This document shows positions 38,865-45,152 of a DNA stretch of 45,152 bases, piece by piece. Each line of letters opens with the position of its first letter. Position 1 is the stretch's first letter. The position numbers and the translations under genes are program-made. Location of the stretch: assembly GCA_007694125.1 (NCBI GenBank), contig RECH01000248.1:1-45152 (forward strand), in the 5' to 3' direction. Source of the stretch: Leptolyngbya sp. DLM2.Bin15. Lineage in GTDB: Bacteria; Cyanobacteriota; Cyanobacteriia; RECH01. Below the pieces are notes generated by a model, which saw only the letters and a list, made by a program, of their open reading frames with translations, ran no database searches and was not told where the DNA came from.

Positions 38865-38895
38865 GGTAAGCAGAGCGCTCGACGTGTAGCTTACC
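38865..38895 (+). terminator. hairpin between apcB and apcC
   Basis: GGTAAGC and GCTTACC form a 7-bp stem with a 17-nt loop, eight bases after the apcB stop. In studied cyanobacteria an abundant apcAB message and a scarcer apcABC message are known; this element is well placed to cause partial termination or 3'-end protection. Confidence 0.5.
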
Positions 38896-39107
38896 GCCCA
38901 CTATGGTGAAGATTGGGCAGTTGGGAGTGAGTTTTAGGTTGTGAAAGCTGGCGGTTTGTCAGTTCTGATAGCTTAAGGTTGATTCTTGACTCCCAGTCTT
39001 CTGTATAGAAAACCCGCTATAAGTAGTTGGGTATATCAAGCGAACAATAGGTTCTTAGATTTTTATCCAGATTTACGTCTTTAGCTCACTGAGGGAGATG
39101 GTCGCCG
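38896..39107 (+). promoter_or_regulatory. apcC leader region
   Basis: About 210 bp of AT-rich sequence. TATAGA and TATAAG words at about 39005 and 39017 with an upstream TTGATT (38979 region) could serve as a weak promoter, but spacing is not ideal. The ribosome binding site GAGGGAG (39091-39097) precedes apcC. Confidence 0.3.
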
Positions 39108-39311
39108 ATGCGAATGTTTAAAGTTACAGCCTGTGTGCCTAGCCAAACTCGAATCCGCACGCAGCGCGAATTACAGAACACCTACTTCACGAAACTAGTT
39201 GCCTACGATAACTGGTTCCGGGAGCAACAGCGCATCATGAAAATGGGTGGCAAAATTATTAAGGTTGAGCTGGCTACCGGCAAGCCTGGCATGAATACCG
39301 GCCTTGCCTAG
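39108..39311 (+). CDS. apcC: phycobilisome small core linker (LC7.8)
   Basis: Caps allophycocyanin trimers inside the core cylinders. 67 residues, all diagnostic: MRMFKVTACVPSQTRIRTQR at the start, FREQQRIMKMGGKIIKVELA in the middle and GKPGMNTGLA at the end (CpcD/ApcC linker fold). Ribosome binding site GAGGGAG is well placed. Last gene of the cluster; an intrinsic terminator follows about 80 bp later. Confidence 0.97.
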   Translation: MRMFKVTACVPSQTRIRTQRELQNTYFTKLVAYDNWFREQQRIMKMGGKIIKVELATGKPGMNTGLA

Positions 39312-39390
39312 GGGCGATCGCCTGTAGTCCTGGCACAGGTTGCTGGGGTCTTGCTCGTTTCAAGGTTTATTGATTTTGTTGAATGCTGAG

Positions 39391-39417
39391 GAGGTCACTC
39401 GTTGACCTCTTTTTTTT
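39391..39417 (+). terminator. intrinsic terminator of the apc cluster
   Basis: GAGGTCA-CTCGT-TGACCTC: a perfect 7-bp stem with a 5-nt loop followed at once by eight T. The best rho-independent terminator in the window. Confidence 0.9.
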
Positions 39418-39448
39418 GTGGTGCAGGGATGGGACTGAAGTTTGAGCC

Positions 39449-39454
39449 TATACT
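39449..39454 (+). promoter_or_regulatory. candidate -10 box for ftsW
   Basis: TATACT lies 32 bp after the apc terminator. If used, transcription would start near 39461 and the first usable ATG would be 39494. No clear -35 box. Confidence 0.3.
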
Positions 39455-39493
39455 GTGCCTATGTTGAGTGGGATAGGACAAGGTCAATCTGCC

Positions 39494-40657
39494 ATGGTGA
39501 ATATTCTGCACTATGCCATCCCCGTGTTTGATCCATCGGTCAAGGATTGGGCGATCGAGGCTCGCATCCTGCGATGGCTGACGTTTTTGTGGCTGTTGGT
39601 GGGGCTGATTGTTCTCTTTTCTGCTTCTTATGTGGTGGCAGAGGCAGAGACGGGCAATGGTTTGTATTACTTCAGAACCCAGCTCATCTGGATTTTTATT
39701 GGCTTGATTGGCTTTAACTTCCTCACCCACTCGCCATTACGCTACATGTTGGGGATTACAGACTGGCTGGTCTTGCTATGCCTAGGGCTGATTTTGATGA
39801 CCCATATTCCAGGCCTGGGCTTTACGGTGAATGGCGCAACGCGCTGGTTGGTGATTGGCCCCTTATCGCTTCAGCCTTCAGAATTAATTAAGCCAGCGCT
39901 GGTGCTACAAAGTGCGCGGATTTTTGGGCAATGGGATCGGCTGAGTTGGGCCACTCGGCTAGGCTGGATTGGGGTTTTTGGGATTGTTCTATGCAGCATT
40001 CTCACCCAGCCCAACCTCAGTACGGCGGCGCTCTGTGGAATGGTGGTGTGGATGGTAGCGCTGGCTGCTGGTTTGCCCTACATCTACCTGATGGGAGCAG
40101 CCGGTGGTGGGTTTAGTTTAGCGTTGATTAGCTTGGCCTCAAATCCCTATCAGCGGCAGCGGGTGATCTCATTTTTAGATCCCTGGGCAGACCCTACCCA
40201 GCATGGTTATCAACTGGTGCAAAGCTTGATGGCGATCGGGTCAGGTGGGATCTGGGGAACTGGGTTTGGCCTATCTCAGCAAAAGTTGTTCTACTTGCCC
40301 ATTCAATACACCGACTTCATTTTCTCCGTATATGCGGAAGAATTTGGTTTGGCGGGTGGTTTGCTGCTGCTGCTACTGTTGTTTACCTACGCCACCGTCG
40401 GGCTAAGGGTTGCTGTCAAGGCCCAGCGTCCGGTTCATCGATTGGTGGCGATCGGCATTGTGGCGTTGCTGGTAGGGCAGTCGTTGTTGAATATTGGCGT
40501 GGCTACGGGCGCATTGCCAACCACGGGGCTACCCTTCCCGATGTTTAGCTATGGGGGAAGCTCCATGTTGTCTAGCTTGGTGTCGGCGGGGCTGCTGGTG
40601 CGTGTGGCGCGGGAAGGGCATGATCGCAAGGTGGTGGCTATGCCGGTAGCGAGCTGA
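39494..40657 (+). CDS. ftsW: SEDS-family peptidoglycan polymerase, FtsW-like
   Basis: Membrane glycosyltransferase for septal (FtsW) or lateral (RodA) wall synthesis. About ten spans in 387 residues. SEDS signatures: GATRWLVIGPLSLQPSELIKPALVL, TQPNLSTA, FLDPWADPTQHGYQLVQSLMAIGSGGIWGTGFGLSQQKLFYLP, TDFIFSVYAEEFGL and TTGLPFPMFSYGGSSM. FtsW is preferred over RodA by overall resemblance to the single cyanobacterial FtsW, but the two are hard to separate by eye. An in-frame ATG at 39461 is possible, though it would lie at the predicted transcription start. Followed by ccdA and ccs1 on the same strand. Confidence 0.88.
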   Translation: MVNILHYAIPVFDPSVKDWAIEARILRWLTFLWLLVGLIVLFSASYVVAEAETGNGLYYFRTQLIWIFIGLIGFNFLTHSPLRYMLGITDWLVLLCLGLILMTHIPGLGFTVNGATRWLVIGPLSLQPSELIKPALVLQSARIFGQWDRLSWATRLGWIGVFGIVLCSILTQPNLSTAALCGMVVWMVALAAGLPYIYLMGAAGGGFSLALISLASNPYQRQRVISFLDPWADPTQHGYQLVQSLMAIGSGGIWGTGFGLSQQKLFYLPIQYTDFIFSVYAEEFGLAGGLLLLLLLFTYATVGLRVAVKAQRPVHRLVAIGIVALLVGQSLLNIGVATGALPTTGLPFPMFSYGGSSMLSSLVSAGLLVRVAREGHDRKVVAMPVAS

Positions 40658-40707
40658 TGACAGGAGGAGCGATCGCCCCCCACGCGATAGCGATCATCTC
40701 GACCCAT

Positions 40708-40735
40708 TCAACCCGATACAATCAACCCGATACAA
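40708..40735. repeat. 14-bp tandem duplication creating two TACAAT boxes
   Basis: TCAACCCGATACAA occurs twice in direct succession, followed by TAAAG. The duplication may have doubled a -10 element for ccdA. Confidence 0.85.
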
Positions 40736-40761
40736 TAAAGCAGGGACAGTTGGTGATGCCC

Positions 40762-40781
40762 CACGATGCGTCACGATGCGT
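40762..40781. repeat. 10-bp tandem duplication
   Basis: CACGATGCGT occurs twice in direct succession in the ccdA leader region. Confidence 0.8.
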
Positions 40782-40867
40782 CAAGGGCGATCGCCGCTTT
40801 TCATTCCCAAGTCTTACCATTCATCCCCTAGACACCCTCGCCTTCCCAGAGACCCGTCTCGATCGCC

Positions 40868-41608
40868 ATGCTTGATACGCTACAAACTCGCCTCTACGAA
40901 CTGGAGTCCTTTGCCAACGGGTTAGTCTCCAGCCAGCTCGCCCATATCACCCCCACCAGCATTGCCATCATTACCCTGGCAGGATTGCTCACAAGCCTCA
41001 CCCCCTGCATGTTATCCATGCTGCCGATTACCGTCGGTTACATTGGCGGCTACGAAGCTACCACCCGCCTGCAGGCTGCCATTCAATCTCTTTGGTTTGC
41101 CCTGGGCTTGGCGACGACCCTGGCGGCGCTGGGTGTATTTGCGGCCGTGGTGGGTCAGGTGTATGGCCAGGTGGGGATTGGGCTGCCGATTGTGGTCAGC
41201 GTGGTGGCGATCGCCATGGGTCTATACCTCCTCGATGCCCTACCGATTCCCCTACCCAACCTAGGCGGCACCGACTGGATTGCGGCCGACTGGCCGCGGG
41301 GTCTACGGTCTTACCTGCTGGGGTTGACCTTTGGTTTAGTTGCCTCCCCTTGCAGCACACCGGTTTTGGCTACTCTTCTGGCCTGGATGGTGGAAACGGC
41401 GGATCCGCTTGTGGGCAGTGGCCTGCTGCTCTGCTATGCCATTGGCTATGTGGCTCCCCTGGTTCTGGCGGGCACCTTCACGGCCTCGATTAAAAAACTG
41501 CTAGAACTGCGGCGCTGGTCGGGTTGGATCACCCCTGCTAGCGGCGTGTTGCTGGTGGGGTTTGGCGTCTTCTCAATTGTGCTGCGGGTGTTGCCCAGTG
41601 GTATCTGA
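40868..41608 (+). CDS. ccdA: cytochrome c biogenesis thiol transporter CcdA
   Basis: Carries reducing equivalents across the thylakoid or plasma membrane to keep apocytochrome c (and its delivery factors) reduced. 246 residues, six spans. The redox pair is visible as Cys47 in LTPCMLSMLP and Cys162 in ASPCSTPVLA, each with flanking prolines as in the family. Start ATG lies directly after a HIP1-like CGATCGCC; the ribosome binding site is poor. 44 bp before ccs1: the two halves of System II cytochrome c maturation are thus coupled. Confidence 0.95.
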   Translation: MLDTLQTRLYELESFANGLVSSQLAHITPTSIAIITLAGLLTSLTPCMLSMLPITVGYIGGYEATTRLQAAIQSLWFALGLATTLAALGVFAAVVGQVYGQVGIGLPIVVSVVAIAMGLYLLDALPIPLPNLGGTDWIAADWPRGLRSYLLGLTFGLVASPCSTPVLATLLAWMVETADPLVGSGLLLCYAIGYVAPLVLAGTFTASIKKLLELRRWSGWITPASGVLLVGFGVFSIVLRVLPSGI

Positions 41609-41652
41609 GGCTGGCGCATCCCTGATTTTCCTATTCTTTGATGTGACATCCC

Positions 41653-43041
41653 ATGGCTGAGACTTCATCTTCCAACCTGTTTTCTAGGGCGATCGCTGCC
41701 CTGCGTCGCTATGTGACCCAAGACATGGTGCCCCTGTTGGCCGATTTGCGGTTGGCGATCGCGTTGCTGTTGGCGATCGCTGTGTTTAGTATTTCCGGCA
41801 CGGTAATTGAGCAGGGCGAGTCCCTTAGCTTTTACCAAGCCAATTATCCCGAAGACCCGGCCCTGTTTGGGTTTCTCTCCTGGAAGGTGCTCTTAACCTT
41901 GGGGTTGGATCACGTCTATCGCACTTGGTGGTTCTTGGCGCTGCTGATTTTGTTGGGGAGTAGCCTCACCGCCTGCACCTTTACCCGTCAGTTGCCCTCC
42001 CTGAAAGCGGCGCAAACCTGGCGGTACTATGATCAACCTCGCCAGTTCGAGAAGCTGGCTTTGAGCACGGAGATGTCGGAGGGCAGTTTAGAGACCCTAG
42101 AACCGCTGCTGCGTCAGAAGCGCTACCTCACCTTTCAAGAGGGGCAGACGCTCTATGCCCGCAAGGGGATTGCTGGGCGGATTGGCCCGATTGTGGTTCA
42201 TGCCAGCATGTTGATTATTTTGGGGGGCGCGATCTGGGGCGCGATGACCGGCTTTTTTGCCCAGGAGATGATTCCGGATGGGCAGGTGTTCAAAATCCAG
42301 AATATTTTCGATGCCGGGCCGTGGGCCGAAGCACAAATTCCCAAAGACTGGTCGGTGAAGGTGAATCGCTTTTGGATCGACTACACACCGGAGGGGCGCA
42401 TCGATCAGTTTTATTCTGATCTGTCGGTGTTGGATGACCAGGGCGAGGAGGTGCAGCGCAAGACAATCCATGTGAATGAACCGATGCGCTACCACGGCGT
42501 GACGCTCTATCAAGCCGACTGGGCGATCGCTGCTGTGCGGGTGAAGCTAAACAATAGCCCAATTTTGGAACTTCCCATGGGGCAGTTGAATATCCCCAGC
42601 GGCCGCATTTGGGGCACCTGGGTACCCACCAAGCCCGACTTGAGCGAAGGGGTATCCTTGGTGGCGAAAGACCTCCAGGGTATTTTGCTGGTGTACGACA
42701 TGGAGGGTGACTTGGTCGCCACGGTGCGTCAGGGCATGTCGGTGGAGGTGAATGGCATCACCTTGGCGATCGCTGATTTGGTGGGCAGTACGGGCCTACA
42801 GATCAAAGCAGATCCGGGCATTCCCTTTGTCTACCTAGGCTTTGGTCTGCTGATGATTGGCGTGCTGATGAGCTATGTGTCCCATTCCCAGGTGTGGGCG
42901 CTGCAGGTGGGCGATCAGCTCTACGTGGGAGGCCGCACCAATCGGGCCCAAGTTGTCTTTGAGCGAGAAATCTTGGAGATTTTGCAGCAAACGTCCTCAG
43001 AGCCTGCAGCTCCACCGACCGCTGAACCGGTAGCCTCGTGA
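41653..43041 (+). CDS. ccs1: cytochrome c biogenesis protein Ccs1/ResB
   Basis: With CcsA forms the haem ligation machine (System II) for c-type cytochromes. 462 residues: N-terminal spans ([25 protein letters not shown]; about 95-115), a third span with [17 protein letters not shown] whose His is a likely haem ligand, a large lumenal domain including [19 protein letters not shown], and a final span ([25 protein letters not shown]). All are ResB features. CcsA is not encoded in the window. A duplicated-arm hairpin follows its stop. Confidence 0.95.
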   Translation: MAETSSSNLFSRAIAALRRYVTQDMVPLLADLRLAIALLLAIAVFSISGTVIEQGESLSFYQANYPEDPALFGFLSWKVLLTLGLDHVYRTWWFLALLILLGSSLTACTFTRQLPSLKAAQTWRYYDQPRQFEKLALSTEMSEGSLETLEPLLRQKRYLTFQEGQTLYARKGIAGRIGPIVVHASMLIILGGAIWGAMTGFFAQEMIPDGQVFKIQNIFDAGPWAEAQIPKDWSVKVNRFWIDYTPEGRIDQFYSDLSVLDDQGEEVQRKTIHVNEPMRYHGVTLYQADWAIAAVRVKLNNSPILELPMGQLNIPSGRIWGTWVPTKPDLSEGVSLVAKDLQGILLVYDMEGDLVATVRQGMSVEVNGITLAIADLVGSTGLQIKADPGIPFVYLGFGLLMIGVLMSYVSHSQVWALQVGDQLYVGGRTNRAQVVFEREILEILQQTSSEPAAPPTAEPVAS

Positions 43042-43069
43042 GGGATGCTTGACCGGGGTTACTGTAAAG

Positions 43070-43104
43070 AAGATCCCCGATGTTTGAGAAACATCGGGGA
43101 TCTT
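43070..43104. terminator. 16-bp perfect hairpin between convergent ccs1 and moaA
   Basis: AAGATCCCCGATGTTT, loop GAG, AAACATCGGGGATCTT: a perfect 16-bp stem with a 3-nt loop. It works equally well on both strands as a bidirectional terminator, although T-runs are short. Similar GATCCCCGA...TCGGGGATC hairpins are, as I recall, common in cyanobacterial intergenic DNA. Confidence 0.75.
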
Positions 43105-43135
43105 GGCCCCAAGTTTGAGAAACATCGGGGATCTT
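43082..43135. repeat. duplicated right arm of the ccs1-moaA hairpin
   Basis: The 23-bp word starting GTTTGAGAAACATCGGGGAT and ending CTT occurs exactly at 43082-43104 and again at 43113-43135. There is only one copy of the left arm, so either right arm can pair with it. Confidence 0.9.
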
Positions 43136-43152
43136 AGACCCAGGTCTGTCAG

Positions 43153-44142
43153 CTAGCCGCCAATTTGAGACATGGTGCGGCTATAGCGGCCGGTGGTGCC
43201 CGATTCCCGTTGCTTATAGTTAATCTCAGGTTTGTAGTCCACCAGGGCCTGCACCTGATCTCGCAGATGGGCTAGGGGGACGCCTTGGCGGAGAGCGGTG
43301 CGCAGGTCAATCTGCCCGGTTTCATTCAGCAAACAGGGGCGCAGCCAGCCGTCGGCCGAGAGGCGCATGCGATTGCAGCGATCGCAAAAGCATTCCGACA
43401 TTTGGCTAATGAACCCCAGGGTGCCCTTGGCTCCAGGAATTTGAAAAACATCCGCCGGGCCATTGCCCCGCACCGCGCCATCGGTTAAACCCCAGCGATC
43501 GCGGATACGCTGCCGCAGCTCTTCGGAGGCCACCCAGCCTCGGTGTTGAAACAGATCGCCGTTGCCGATGGGCATAAATTCAATAAACCGCACGTGCCAT
43601 TCTCGATCGATGCTGAGGGCTGCTAAGTCCAGCACCTCATGGTCGTTCAGCCCCGGAATTACCACCACGTTCAGCTTGAGGGGGCTAAAGCCCACCCGAT
43701 GGGCCGCCAAGATGCCATCCCACACCTGCTGCCAGCGCGATCGCCCCCGATTGCCAATAATCTGGTCAAAAATCTCCGGTGTCAGGGAATCGAGGCTAAT
43801 GTTCACCCGGCGTAGACCTGCTTGGTAGAGATCCTCGGCCAAGTCGGCCAGCAGAAAGGCGTTGGTGGTCAGGGCCAGATCCTGGGTGTCGGGCAGGGAG
43901 GCGATCGCCCCCACTAGATCCACCACTCTCGGCCGCAGCAGCGGTTCGCCGCCGGTGAGCCGAAAACGGGTGAAGCCAGCGGGGATAAACACCTGGGTCA
44001 ACAGCGTCATTAGTTCATCGTTGGTCAGCACATCTTGCTGTAGCGCATACTGCAGGTCTTCGCCCTCGGGCATGCAGTATTGACAGCGGAAATTGCACCG
44101 GTCAATCAGACTAATGCGCAAATAATCAATCACGGGACTCAT
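43153..44142 (-). CDS. moaA: GTP 3',8-cyclase (molybdenum cofactor biosynthesis protein A)
   Basis: Radical SAM enzyme for the first step of molybdopterin synthesis, using two 4Fe-4S clusters. N-terminal cluster: Cys16, Cys20 and Cys23 ([12 protein letters not shown]). SAM site [16 protein letters not shown]-terminal cluster: [21 protein letters not shown]. The protein ends in the functionally required Gly-Gly (SQIGG). The start at 44142 ([17 protein letters not shown]) gives 329 residues, the usual length. The open frame runs 22 codons further up and includes a HIP1-encoded EGRSP, which looks non-conserved. No other moa gene is in the window. Confidence 0.95.
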   Translation of the reverse strand: MSPVIDYLRISLIDRCNFRCQYCMPEGEDLQYALQQDVLTNDELMTLLTQVFIPAGFTRFRLTGGEPLLRPRVVDLVGAIASLPDTQDLALTTNAFLLADLAEDLYQAGLRRVNISLDSLTPEIFDQIIGNRGRSRWQQVWDGILAAHRVGFSPLKLNVVVIPGLNDHEVLDLAALSIDREWHVRFIEFMPIGNGDLFQHRGWVASEELRQRIRDRWGLTDGAVRGNGPADVFQIPGAKGTLGFISQMSECFCDRCNRMRLSADGWLRPCLLNETGQIDLRTALRQGVPLAHLRDQVQALVDYKPEINYKQRESGTTGRYSRTMSQIGG

Positions 44143-44331
44143 GGGCAATACTCGTGCATAGAACTCAGGCGATCGCCCTTCCCTAACGGGAAATCTCAAC
44201 GGCGACATCCAGACCTTAGCGCCTTGGACTGTTTTGATGCTAGCGGATTCACGGACGGATCACACGCCCGAGGGCTGATATAGAGCCTGCTTGGGGCAAT
44301 CGATTGGCTCATCTCTATCACCCTCTTCTGT

Positions 44332-44349
44332 GTTCTCTACGTTCTCTAC
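44332..44349. repeat. 9-bp tandem duplication
   Basis: GTTCTCTAC occurs twice in direct succession. Confidence 0.7.
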
Positions 44350-44693
44350 GGGCCTGCCCATGATGGCGGGGGGCATGGCCGGCAACACCTCAGAATCTTT
44401 ACGGAGAAATTCTAGGATGTTTCACGATGGGTTGAAGGCGTTAGCTTTTTAGAGTCGTAGTATTACGCAGTTAAAGGCTTAAGTTGGTATTAATTTATAC
44501 GTTAATGATGCGTAGATTTGTCGAGTGTTTTTGCTGCCAGCGGCCCAGGTCTGAGCGTCAAACAGGGGTGATCGCCCCTCATACGGATCCTAAAGACATT
44601 CGGTAGAGTGGAGCTACGGAAGACAGAGTAACGGATTGCAACCTTGAGGTATAGAGCGCGTTCAGGCAAGACAGGCTGAATGCGTTCATTTCG

Positions 44694-44711
44694 CTGTGAT
44701 GAATATCACAG
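44694..44711 (+). promoter_or_regulatory. CRP/SYCRP1-type operator
   Basis: CTGTGAT-GAAT-ATCACAG is a perfect inverted repeat that contains TGTGA-N6-TCACA, the consensus of cAMP receptor proteins including cyanobacterial SYCRP1. Its centre is about 51 bp upstream of the start predicted from the first -10 box, or about 69 bp from the second. Confidence 0.6.
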
Positions 44712-44713
44712 GT

Positions 44714-44736
44714 TCTTTGTATAGAGATCACAAAGA
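44714..44736 (+). promoter_or_regulatory. second inverted repeat over the -35 region
   Basis: TCTTTGT and ACAAAGA are perfect 7-bp arms around a 9-bp spacer. The element lies between the CRP-type site and the -10 box, so a bound protein would overlap the -35 region. Confidence 0.45.
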
Positions 44737-44738
44737 TT

Positions 44739-44747
44739 TGCTATAAA
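44739..44747 (+). promoter_or_regulatory. extended -10 promoter of the small terminal gene
   Basis: TGC-TATAAA matches the extended -10 form TGnTATAAT in eight of nine positions. A second TATAAA is at 44759-44764. No consensus -35 box, as common for activated or extended -10 promoters. Confidence 0.5.
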
Positions 44748-44816
44748 ATTGGGCACACTATAAAGGAACGGTGAAGCCCCCTCCGCTTCAGTTGTGTCTA
44801 CCGCTGTGAGTGATTT

Positions 44817-45020
44817 ATGCAAAGTCAGGTGAGTTTACCCGTTTCCTCCCTTGAGGACGTCATCCGTCGAATTTTTGAAACCCATCGCATTACCCGAGCC
44901 GATCAAGAGCAGCTCATGGCTTTGATGTTGTCGAAGTCGGCGTTGAGCGATATTGATAAGAGCCACGTCAACCGTATTTTTGATGGGCTGAGCAGTGGGC
45001 TGGTGCGCGTGATTGACTGA
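44817..45020 (+). CDS. small protein of unknown function
   Basis: 67 residues, predicted all-helical and soluble: SSLEDVIRRIFETHRITRADQEQLMALMLSK and DIDKSHVNRIFDGLSSGLVRVID. The balanced composition, hydrophobic heptads and good promoter make it a likely real gene; I recall similar small proteins in other cyanobacteria but cannot name a family. The ribosome binding site is weak (GAGTG). It could be a small adaptor or anti-regulator, which is only a guess. Controlled, if the upstream elements are real, by a CRP-type activator. Confidence 0.7.
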   Translation: MQSQVSLPVSSLEDVIRRIFETHRITRADQEQLMALMLSKSALSDIDKSHVNRIFDGLSSGLVRVID

Positions 45021-45106
45021 GTTGGCAATTGAGTCAGCGACTCGGTTAGCGCCTGAGTTAAGTCGGTGGACTCAATTCAAGAAAGCTGAGTTGCCGGGTT
45101 TCGACT

Positions 45107-45152
45107 TCGCTCAACCCTCTTCATATCGCTCAACCCTCTTCATATCGCTCAA
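45107..45152. repeat. 19-bp tandem repeat running off the window
   Basis: TCGCTCAACCCTCTTCATA occurs twice exactly and a third copy begins before the window ends. The TTCGACTTCGCTCAACC context resembles intergenic repeats seen widely in cyanobacteria. Confidence 0.9.

Larger units (their letters stand above)
40658..40867. other. ftsW-ccdA spacer with duplicated promoter-like words
   Basis: Two tandem 14-bp copies of TCAACCCGATACAA (40708-40735), so TACAAT, a good -10 word, occurs twice, 14 bp apart. A second duplication, CACGATGCGT twice (40762-40781), follows. The 72-codon frame spanning this spacer is not protein-like. Confidence 0.45.
44143..44816. promoter_or_regulatory. divergent region between moaA and the small terminal gene
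   Basis: About 670 bp with no gene. It includes a duplicated GTTCTCTAC (44332-44349), an AT-rich segment (44440-44520) and, next to the small gene, a CRP-type palindrome, a second inverted repeat and two TATAAA boxes described separately. Confidence 0.5.

Noticed and set aside
40657-40875. 72-codon frame between ftsW and ccdA
   Set aside because: It consists largely of tandem-duplicated spacer DNA and overlaps the ccdA start; not protein-like.
43082-43135. CRISPR-like pair of 23-bp repeats
   Set aside because: Only two copies with 8 bp between them, one being part of a hairpin; no cas genes. It is a duplicated terminator arm.

Overview
The window is chromosomal DNA from a phycobilisome-containing cyanobacterium. 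Three things show this: a complete apcE-apcA-apcB-apcC cluster; the octamer GCGATCGC (HIP1) throughout, with eight copies in the first ~3 kb alone; and many families largely confined to cyanobacteria and plastids (DUF751/Ycf33-like, Ccs1/CcdA System II, the SphR-SphS pair). Genes are closely packed on both strands. I see no transposase, integrase, phage gene, CRISPR array, rRNA or tRNA. The closest lineage cannot be fixed by eye; a three-REP ApcE and moderately GC-rich DNA fit many filamentous or unicellular genera.

Layout. 1-3.4 kb (minus): a polyamine-type ABC operon, potD-potA-potB, with the first codon of a probable potC at the window edge. 3.6-5.6 kb (minus): a large one-span protein with helical repeats. 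6.4-8.0 kb (plus): 4-alpha-glucanotransferase. 8.0-9.7 kb (minus): an RNA pseudouridine synthase followed by a RodZ-like protein. 10-12.3 kb (minus): a phosphate-type two-component pair (SphR, SphS). 13-15.3 kb (plus): a DUF502 membrane protein and a TonB-like protein. 15.4-17.3 kb (minus): uvrC, divergent from a LuxR-type response regulator. 18.2-20.6 kb (minus): a CPBP protease and a small membrane protein. 21.5-23.3 kb (plus): a disordered coiled-coil protein convergent with birA, which follows a solitary Dam-type methylase (minus). 25.4-27.9 kb (plus): DUF751, rbfA and a GH3 hexosaminidase. 27.9-29.9 kb (minus): an FHA protein and an alpha/beta hydrolase. 30.3-32.6 kb (plus): a BtuF-like protein and an LptF/G permease. 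32.6-33.9 kb (minus): a lipoprotein ABC binding protein.

34.5-39.4 kb (plus) is the allophycocyanin core cluster. ApcE has three linker repeats, which predicts a tricylindrical phycobilisome core. A hairpin lies between apcB and apcC, and a textbook intrinsic terminator follows apcC. Next come ftsW, ccdA and ccs1 (plus), then moaA (minus). A small unknown protein (plus) closes the window behind a perfect CRP-type operator.

The window looks mostly like ordinary cyanobacterial core genome. I did not find a clearly new multi-gene system. The items most worth following are non-coding: the CRP-type palindrome plus a second inverted repeat before the last small gene, mutually exclusive pairings in the apcE leader, a hairpin with a duplicated arm after ccs1, and many short tandem duplications. 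Two protein-level points also stand out: HIP1 octamers decoded as recurrent loop peptides, and the periplasmic repeat protein.
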